A stretch of 64,000 nucleotides of DNA from Rathayibacter sp. VKM Ac-2857. GTDB lineage: Bacteria > Actinomycetota > Actinomycetes > Actinomycetales > Microbacteriaceae. Below, one piece after another: positions 58,746 to 64,000 of the stretch; positions within the stretch are counted from its first letter, which is position 1, and every line of letters begins with the position of its first letter. The notes beneath the pieces are model-generated. The model ran no database searches, was not told where the DNA came from, and saw nothing but the letters and a program-made list of their open reading frames with translations. The translations under genes were made by a program, and so were the position numbers. The stretch is taken from positions 1,488,001-1,552,000 of the forward strand of contig NZ_JABMLE010000001.1 of the NCBI RefSeq assembly GCF_013205025.1. Direction: 5' to 3'.

Positions 58746-59997
58746 GGCGGATCGGTCCGCCCGCCACGAGCGAGCGCTGGGCGACGGCCGCCCCGGTGCG
58801 CGCCGACCAGGCGACCAGCTCGGCGGTCTGCTCCGCGAAGCCGTGCACGTCGCTCCCCCATGGGTCCTTGAAGAAGAAGCCCAGCTCGGCGACCGGGCCC
58901 GAGACACCGGCCGCGTCGGCGAGCGACATCAGTCGCGCCAGGTCCAGGATCAGCGGCGCGGCGAGTGCCGAGTCGTACGCCGACCAGATGGTCTGCACGG
59001 TGATCCGCGAGCCGAGGAACCCCTCCGCGTGCACGTGGTCCCACGCCGTCTTCACGTCGCCGAGGTCCGGCACGTTGTCGATGTGCAGCGGAGTGACGAC
59101 CTCGTCGCCGAGCAGGCTTCGCAGTCCGCGGTTCTTCGAGACCAGCTTCGAGCGGACGGCCTCCGGGTCGGCGAGGGTCTGCCCGTCGCCGCCGCCGAGC
59201 AGGTTCGCGCCCGCCCAGGACAGCACGCGCATCCCGCGCGCCGTGAACATCGGCGCGAGCACGCTGCGGAGCAGGGTCTCGCCGGTCTTGCCGTCCTGTC
59301 CCGCGATCGGGACGCCCGCCTCCGCGGCCCACTCCTCGAGCGCGGGCAGCGCCAGCGCGGTGGAGGGGGTGAAGCAGACGTAGGGCGAGCCTGCGGTCAC
59401 CGCGGCGAGCGCGCTGATCGAGCTCGGCGGCAGGACCGTCTCGCCGGGCCGGGCGAGCGCGGCGCGCAGGGCGGCCAGGTCGTGGAACTCGGGGCGGTCC
59501 TTCGGCAGAACCTCGGTCGAGGCGACGTCGATCACGACGACCCGGGCGAGCGCGTGCCGCTCGCGGAACTCGACGATGTCGGCCGCCTGGCGGTCGATCT
59601 CGTCCTGCTGCGAGCCGCCCTCGACGCCGAAGGAGCGGCGGATCTCGCCGTCGGTCGCGTCGAGCCGGTCGGCGACCTCGGCGACGACGGAGGTCGGGAA
59701 CATCCCGCCGGCCGCCAGGCCCATCGCCTTCTCGAGCAGCGGGGTCGACGAGACGTCGTGCCCGCCGATCACGATCGCGTCGAAGCCGGCGAGCGGCACG
59801 TCCTCGAAGGCGGGGGTCGCGGTGGCGCAGCCGTTGCTGGGCGCCGCTCCCGAGGCGATGGCGTGCAGGCCGACGGCGGCCGTGGTGGCGACGCTGCCCC
59901 GGGCTCCGATCAGCCAGAGGCCGATGCGCTCCTGCTGCGGGGCGCGGTCGGCGGTGGGGGTGGTGCCGGTGGTGCCGGTGGTGGTGGACGAGGTCAT
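58738..59997 (-). CDS. Inositol-3-phosphate-synthase-like sugar-phosphate cyclase
   Basis: A 419-residue member of the myo-inositol-1-phosphate synthase family. NAD-binding GLWLIGARGSVATTAAVG near 26-43, FTPSTALALPALEEWA, AGQDGKTGETLLRSVLAPMF, LSWAGANLLGGGDGQTLA, SKNRGLRSLLG, TAWDHVHAEGFLGSRITVQTIWSAYDSALAAPLILDLARL. Lys of GQDGKTGET and the SKNRG region correspond to active-site parts. It heads the operon (AGGAGAG before the ATG), where canonical Ebo clusters use the AroB-like EboD. Inference: it makes a cyclitol phosphate that the prenyltransferase or EboA/EboE proteins use. Housekeeping inositol synthesis is the alternative. Confidence 0.83.
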   Translation of the reverse strand: MTSSTTTGTTGTTPTADRAPQQERIGLWLIGARGSVATTAAVGLHAIASGAAPSNGCATATPAFEDVPLAGFDAIVIGGHDVSSTPLLEKAMGLAAGGMFPTSVVAEVADRLDATDGEIRRSFGVEGGSQQDEIDRQAADIVEFRERHALARVVVIDVASTEVLPKDRPEFHDLAALRAALARPGETVLPPSSISALAAVTAGSPYVCFTPSTALALPALEEWAAEAGVPIAGQDGKTGETLLRSVLAPMFTARGMRVLSWAGANLLGGGDGQTLADPEAVRSKLVSKNRGLRSLLGDEVVTPLHIDNVPDLGDVKTAWDHVHAEGFLGSRITVQTIWSAYDSALAAPLILDLARLMSLADAAGVSGPVAELGFFFKDPWGSDVHGFAEQTAELVAWSARTGAAVAQRSLVAGGPIRHG

Positions 59998-60032
59998 CGT
60001 TCTCTCCTGTCTGTGGGGGTCGTTCGTGGATG

Positions 60033-60059
60033 CGTCATTCGGGGGGACGTCATTCGGGG
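60033..60059 (-). promoter_or_regulatory. Direct repeats upstream of the Ebo-type operon
   Basis: CGTCATTCGGGG occurs at 60033-60044 and again at 60048-60059, 15 bp apart. A third TGACG lies in TTGCGTCACC near 60079. They sit between the divergent cyclase and ROK-regulator genes, 36-62 bp upstream of the cyclase ATG, and may be the regulator's binding sites. Confidence 0.4.
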
Positions 60060-60176
60060 TCTCCTCGCGCGTCGAGATTGCGTCACCTCGCGGCGACTGC
60101 TTTCCTCAGGTGTGCCGAGCCGCGACCCGTCCTCCCGAGCAGTCGCCTGCGACATCCGAGCGGGCGGGCGCTGAGC

Positions 60177-61370
60177 GTGGGCGTGCGGGCCGGCTCGCAG
60201 ACCGGCGACCTGCTGCGGCTCTTCGCCGACGGCCGTCCGCGGACCCGCGCGGAGCTGGTCGAGGAGACGGGACTCGCTCGCACGGCGGTGATGACGCGGC
60301 TCGACCTGTTCTTCGAGCTCGGCCTGATCACGCACCTCGACCGCGCGCCGTCGACCGGCGGCCGCCCGTCGGCACGGCTGGTCTTCGACCCGTCGGTCCG
60401 CGCGTTCCTGACCATCGACCTCGGCGCGACGCACTCGACGATCGCGCTGACCGACTTCGACGGCCGCATCGTCGTCGAGCGGCGCGAGGAGCTCGACATC
60501 GCGCAGGGCCCGATCCGGGTGCTCGACCACGCGCTCGACGTCTGCGACGAGATCCTCGCCGACGCCCACCTGGCGCCCGAGGCGCTGGCCGGCTTCGGGC
60601 TCGGCGTCCCGGGGCCGGTCGAGCACGCGAGCGGCCGCCCGGTGCGCCCGCCGATCATGCCCGGCTGGGACGGCTTCGACATCCCGAGCTACATCCGGCG
60701 CCGCGTCGACACGACGGTGCTCGTCGACAACGACGTGAACCTGCTGGCCCTGGGCGAGCGCGCCTCGCGCTTCCCGCACGCGCAGGACCTGATCTTCGTG
60801 AAGATCAGCACCGGCATCGGCTCGGGCATCGTCTCGGGCGGGGTCCTGCAGCGCGGTGCGCTCGGCGCGGCCGGCGACCTCGGTCACGTCCAGATGCCGC
60901 GCACCGCCCCGGAGGCGGCGGACGGCCGCGACGGCGACCTCGAGGCGCTCGCGAGCGGCGGGGCGCTGGTGCGCGCGCTCGCCGAGGCGGGCCGCGACGT
61001 GCACTCGGTCCGCGATCTGCTGGCGCTGCTGCGCGACCGCGACCCCGAGGCGATCGAGGCGGCGCGCATCGCTGGCCTGCAGATCGGCGAGGTCCTCGCC
61101 ACCTGCGTGAGTCTGCTGAACCCGTCGGTGATCGTGCTCGGCGGCAGCATCGCACTCGCCGCCCCGGAGATCCTGGCCGGGGTGCGCGAGGTCGTCGACC
61201 GGCGCTCCCTGCCGCTGGCGACCCAGCGCCTGCACGTCGTGACCGCCGAGCTCGGCGGCAGCGGCGGCGTGCGCGGCGCCGCGCTGATGCTGCGGCAGCA
61301 CCTCCTCGGCCCGAGCAACGTCGACGCGTTCCTCGAGCAGCTCCGCGCGCAGAGCCTCGCCGAGCGCTGA
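60177..61370 (+). CDS. ROK-family transcriptional repressor
   Basis: A 397-residue regulator. N-terminal winged helix: SQTGDLLRLFADGRPRTRAELVEETGLARTAVMTRLDLFFELGLI. Then the ROK sugar-kinase-like fold: AFLTIDLGATHSTIALTDFDGRIV, GLGVPGPVEHASGRPVRPPIMPGWDG, VLVDNDVNLLALGERASRF, IFVKISTGIGSGIVSGGVL, GAAGDLGHVQMP; the zinc-site region after GH is degenerate. Such proteins sense sugars or sugar phosphates. GTG at 60177 (or 60183) gives a normal length; an in-frame ATG at 60030 adds an unlikely Arg/Ser-rich leader. It is divergent from the Ebo-type operon and probably controls it. Confidence 0.82.
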   Translation: MGVRAGSQTGDLLRLFADGRPRTRAELVEETGLARTAVMTRLDLFFELGLITHLDRAPSTGGRPSARLVFDPSVRAFLTIDLGATHSTIALTDFDGRIVVERREELDIAQGPIRVLDHALDVCDEILADAHLAPEALAGFGLGVPGPVEHASGRPVRPPIMPGWDGFDIPSYIRRRVDTTVLVDNDVNLLALGERASRFPHAQDLIFVKISTGIGSGIVSGGVLQRGALGAAGDLGHVQMPRTAPEAADGRDGDLEALASGGALVRALAEAGRDVHSVRDLLALLRDRDPEAIEAARIAGLQIGEVLATCVSLLNPSVIVLGGSIALAAPEILAGVREVVDRRSLPLATQRLHVVTAELGGSGGVRGAALMLRQHLLGPSNVDAFLEQLRAQSLAER

Positions 61371-61390
61371 CGCCCCGGCGACGACGGAGG

Positions 61391-62587
61391 TCAGGAGCGC
61401 ACCCCCGCACGGTCGGAGGCGGACGGGTCGGACGCTGCCGGGTCGGACGCTGCAGGGTCGGTCGTCTCCCGCGAGATGCCACTTGTGAGCTCGACACGCC
61501 GTGAATCCTCGTCAGAAGTGGCATCTCGCGGAGTGGCAGAGGCGCCGGCCACCGCGGCGGCGACCGCGGCGTCGATCCGCCTCTGCTCGCCCGCGGCGCG
61601 GCGGCGGCGGCGCACGACCGCCAGCACGATCAGCCCGGCGAGCAGCGCCAGCAGCACCAGAGCGCTCCACGGCACGGCCGCGGTCGAGGCCTCGGACGAG
61701 ACGGCGGCGACCTCGGGCACGGCGGCCGGGTCGGCGGCCTGGCCCGCGAAGTCGGCGGTGACGACGGTGCCGGTCAGCGCGATCCGGGCGGTCGCGACGA
61801 AGAGCGGCCATACCCCGGCGACGGTGACGCTCCGGCTGGTCGAGCTGCCCGGGAGCAGCTCGGGCAGCGGCTCCGGATCGGTCGCGGCGACGCTGCCGAG
61901 GCCGAAGAGACCGGAGACCGCGAGCTCGGCGCCCGGGGCGAGGCGGGTGTTGCCCGCGTTGGTGACCGTGTAGTCGATGGTGGTCGTGCCGGGAGCGAAG
62001 GGGTTCCACTCGCCCTGGTACGAGACGGCGAGGCCGTCGACCGAGAGGCGCGGGGCGAGGTCGCCGCCGACGCGGAGGTACATCCGCGAGCCGAGGCGGC
62101 GGTCGACCGAGACCCCGGTCTCGCCCTGGACGAGGATCGACGAGACGACCCCGGCGGCGTAGTCGCCCGGCACGGCGTCGGCCGGCACCTCGAGCTGGAA
62201 CGGGATCTGCACGCTCTCGCCCGCGGGGACGACGACGTCCGGGGCCTCGAAGGAGATCCAGCTGCCCAGCTGGGTGGACGGCTCGGCGGCCGGCAGGAGA
62301 TCGAGCTGCCCCGCCTCCGTGAGGAAGCCGTCGGAGCCGTAGACGCGGAAGGTCTGGTCCTCGTCGTCGTAGTTGGAGACGATCAGCGCGTCGCTCAGCT
62401 GCCCGCCCGGCTCGAGCGCGTAGGCGTAGTTCGGCCGGTCGCTGCCCTGCTCGGTGTCGGCGGGCCGCACCCCCCAGGTCACGGCCGAGGTCGCCGTCTC
62501 CGCGAGGGCCTGCGCCGGCAGCGCAGCGGCCCCGAGCCCGACGACGAGCAGGACACCGAGCGAGCGGAGTGTGGAGCGGAACATCAT
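61391..62587 (-). CDS. DUF916 (WxL-interacting protein-like) membrane-anchored surface protein
   Basis: A 398-residue exported protein. Signal 1-29 ([20 protein letters not shown]). The mature part begins TSAVTWGVRPADTEQGSDRPNYAYALEPGGQLSDALIVSNYDDEDQTFRVY, the usual DUF916 opening, followed by a second beta domain (APRLSVDGLAVSYQGEWNPFAPGTTTIDYTVTNAGNTRLAPG). One helix near 305-327 and an Arg-rich stop-transfer place the C-terminal tail inside. The tail (about 352-372) is encoded by a 63-bp palindromic element, then DPAASDPAASD-type repeats. In Firmicutes such proteins bind WxL proteins and peptidoglycan; here it directly follows a WxL-like gene. Confidence 0.83.
   Translation of the reverse strand: MMFRSTLRSLGVLLVVGLGAAALPAQALAETATSAVTWGVRPADTEQGSDRPNYAYALEPGGQLSDALIVSNYDDEDQTFRVYGSDGFLTEAGQLDLLPAAEPSTQLGSWISFEAPDVVVPAGESVQIPFQLEVPADAVPGDYAAGVVSSILVQGETGVSVDRRLGSRMYLRVGGDLAPRLSVDGLAVSYQGEWNPFAPGTTTIDYTVTNAGNTRLAPGAELAVSGLFGLGSVAATDPEPLPELLPGSSTSRSVTVAGVWPLFVATARIALTGTVVTADFAGQAADPAAVPEVAAVSSEASTAAVPWSALVLLALLAGLIVLAVVRRRRRAAGEQRRIDAAVAAAVAGASATPRDATSDEDSRRVELTSGISRETTDPAASDPAASDPSASDRAGVRS
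61469..61531. repeat. 63-bp palindromic element, copy 1 (inside coding sequence)
   Basis: Ends are perfect 16-bp inverted repeats (CCGCGAGATGCCACTT / AAGTGGCATCTCGCGG) around a 31-bp centre containing CGACACGCCGTGAA. The whole element lies in frame in the 3' part of the DUF916 gene and encodes about 21 residues of its cytoplasmic tail. A second copy of equal length is at 62618-62680. Confidence 0.92.
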
Positions 62588-62617
62588 CGTCCAGCCTTTC
62601 GGGCGGGTGGGGTCCCC

Positions 62618-62680
62618 CCGCGAGATGCCACTTGTGCACGCGACACGCCGTGAAAAGCGGTCATAAGTGGCATCTCGCGG
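62618..62680. repeat. 63-bp palindromic element, copy 2 (upstream of the DUF916 gene)
   Basis: Same 63-bp length, identical 16-bp inverted ends and a related centre (CGACACGCCGTGAA shared, neighbouring bases changed) as at 61469-61531. It lies in the 156-bp gap between the WxL-like gene stop and the DUF916 start, 31 bp upstream of the ATG. In the transcript it would fold into a strong hairpin between the two cistrons. Confidence 0.92.
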
Positions 62681-62743
62681 AGGGGAGGAGAGAGGGAGGG
62701 AGGAGGCGACCGGCCGCCGTGAGGAGGCCGGTCGCCAGGGTGG

Positions 62744-64000
62744 CTAGCCGAGCGCCGTGAGCGTCAGCGTCGCCGTGTAGGTGCCGGTTCCGACCGACAG
62801 CGGGAGCTGCAGGTCGAGGTCGGCGCCGAGGACCGAGGATCCGGTCGGGTGCCCGGCCGCGGCGGAGCCGAGGACGCGAGCGGTGGCGAGGCCCTCACCC
62901 GAGACGAACCCGGAGACGACGGGGGCGCCGGCGACGGCACCGCCCTCGTTCTCCAGGACCTCCGGGGTCCAGCCGAGGTACTTGCCCGAGACCGTCTGCG
63001 TTCCGGCGCGGAACTCGCTGATCTGAGCCGAGACCGACCAGGCCGGCGCGGCCAGGCGCGAGTCGGTCACGCGGACCGGCACGAGCTCGCCCGAGGCGGC
63101 GAAGTGGTCGCCCTTCTCCTCCGCGACACCGAGGTTCACCAGGTTGCTGGTGCCCTCGAGGCTCCAGGTGAGCTCGCCCTCGCGGGCCTCGGGCACGATG
63201 ACCGCGACGGCCTGGTCGCCCTGCGCCGCAGCGCCGGCGGCCGTGCCGGTGAAGTCCCCGTCGACCCCGGCGGCGGTGTTGCCCGCGCCGAAGTTGACCG
63301 CCGGAGCGTTCTCGGCCAGCGTGATCCGCCCGCCGACCGTCGAGCCCGCGAGCTGGACGTTGCCGGAGTTGCCCGAGAGCACCAGATTCCCGCCGACGGT
63401 GTTGCCGAGCGCGGCCGCGGAGCCGTCCTCGTTCGCGCCGAGGAGCACGCCGCGCGAGGATCCGCTGACCGTGAGCGAGCCGCCGACGATCGCGCCGCCG
63501 ACGCTCACGCCGAAGTCGCTGCCGGCGAAGGTCGCGTCGCCGCCGACGCTGGTGCGCGCCACGTCGACGTAGTTCGCCGCGTCGGTGCTGACCGAGCCGT
63601 CGACCGAGACGTCGCTGAACTCGACGTCGATGCCGCCCGCCTCGACCATGCCCGCGACGGTGAGGTCGCGGAGGTAGAGGAAGCCGGCGCGCGAGCCCTC
63701 GGAGAACGACACGACGTCGCCCCCGACGCTGGTGCCGTCGATCGAGATGCCGTACGCGTCCGTGCCGATGACGTCGCCCTCGATCGTCGCCGAGGTGGCG
63801 TCGAGCCAGGCGTCGTCGCCGACGGTGATCGAGCCCTGCACGACGACGTTGCCCAGCACGCAGGTCTCGCCGGCGGCGACGTTCAGGTCGCCCGCGATCG
63901 TCGTGTTGCCGAGCTCGGTCGTGCAGTCGGTCGTCGCCGCGAAGGCGGACGGCGCGGCGACCATCGCGAGGGAGGCGGCCGCGAGGACCGCCGTGGGCGT
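62744..64000 (-). CDS. WxL-domain-like secreted protein with beta-helix-like repeats (5' end beyond window)
   Basis: Open to the window edge; at least 418 codons are visible. The visible start is the end of a signal peptide (AVLAAASLAMVAAPSAFAA). Residues to about 240 are stacked short repeats (NTTIAGDLNVAAGETCVLGNVVVQGSITVGDDAWL, TSVGGDVVSF, NTVGGNLVLSG, STVGGRITLAEN), suggesting a beta-helix or bactofilin-like stack. The C-terminal about 150 residues look like a WxL domain: APAWSVSAQISEF and GKYLGWTPEVLE carry the two W motifs and the end is a typical TGTYTATLTLTALG. It lies directly upstream of the DUF916 gene, as expected for a WxL pair. Likely peptidoglycan-associated. Confidence 0.75.
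   Translation of the reverse strand, partial: TPTAVLAAASLAMVAAPSAFAATTDCTTELGNTTIAGDLNVAAGETCVLGNVVVQGSITVGDDAWLDATSATIEGDVIGTDAYGISIDGTSVGGDVVSFSEGSRAGFLYLRDLTVAGMVEAGGIDVEFSDVSVDGSVSTDAANYVDVARTSVGGDATFAGSDFGVSVGGAIVGGSLTVSGSSRGVLLGANEDGSAAALGNTVGGNLVLSGNSGNVQLAGSTVGGRITLAENAPAVNFGAGNTAAGVDGDFTGTAAGAAAQGDQAVAVIVPEAREGELTWSLEGTSNLVNLGVAEEKGDHFAASGELVPVRVTDSRLAAPAWSVSAQISEFRAGTQTVSGKYLGWTPEVLENEGGAVAGAPVVSGFVSGEGLATARVLGSAAAGHPTGSSVLGADLDLQLPLSVGTGTYTATLTLTALG

Overview
The window is very GC-rich with dense, mostly overlapping genes and GTG or TTG starts. It carries two DUF222/HNH-endonuclease genes, PucR and ROK regulators, Tat-like secreted proteins and GTGA/ATGA stop-start couplings. Together these point to an actinobacterial chromosome, most likely Microbacteriaceae (Rathayibacter/Curtobacterium-like; the genus is inference). 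I see no rRNA, tRNA, CRISPR array or prophage.

Layout. 1-2638 is the 5' part of a large secreted repeat protein, followed by a small winged-helix regulator and two small membrane proteins (3464-4341). 4796-21306 is an exopolysaccharide/glycolipid locus. It holds two hexapeptide acyltransferases, six or more glycosyltransferases (one a PssD/PssE-like fusion), a secreted SGNH hydrolase, a flippase, an O-antigen-ligase/polymerase protein, a Wzz-like chain-length protein and an unexpected WS/DGAT-type acyltransferase. An S8 protease (21744-23609) follows. A pyruvyl transferase (33321-34625) next to a secreted beta-helix protein (34901-36490) is a second surface-polysaccharide patch, and the protease and the beta-helix protein share the same linker plus Ig-like tail.

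23993-26443 and 47117-49282 are repeat islands of a REP-like palindromic element, each surrounding a DUF222/HNH gene. The two HNH cassettes are near copies, and the first lies between direct repeats of about 220 bp. Between the islands are: a PucR regulator with a permease and an amidohydrolase (purine/pyrimidine-type catabolism); a siderophore-interacting protein; an ECF sigma/anti-sigma pair; an MFS pump with a divergent TetR and two visible operators; an Orc1/Cdc6-like ATPase with a perfect 16-bp palindrome; and an ACR3-like transporter. After the second island come TspO, a TetR/alcohol dehydrogenase pair with twin operators, and an Abi-like HEPN protein.

52803-59997 is a compact six-gene operon of the Ebo type: an inositol-phosphate-synthase-like cyclase, a UbiA prenyltransferase, a TIM-barrel isomerase fused to EboA, a TatD hydrolase, EboE and an EboF-like phosphatase. 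A divergent ROK regulator probably controls it. The usual EboD (dehydroquinate-synthase-like) is absent and the inositol-phosphate-synthase-like protein sits in its place. The right edge (61391-64000) is a WxL/DUF916 surface-protein locus carrying two copies of a 63-bp palindromic element, one of them inside coding sequence.
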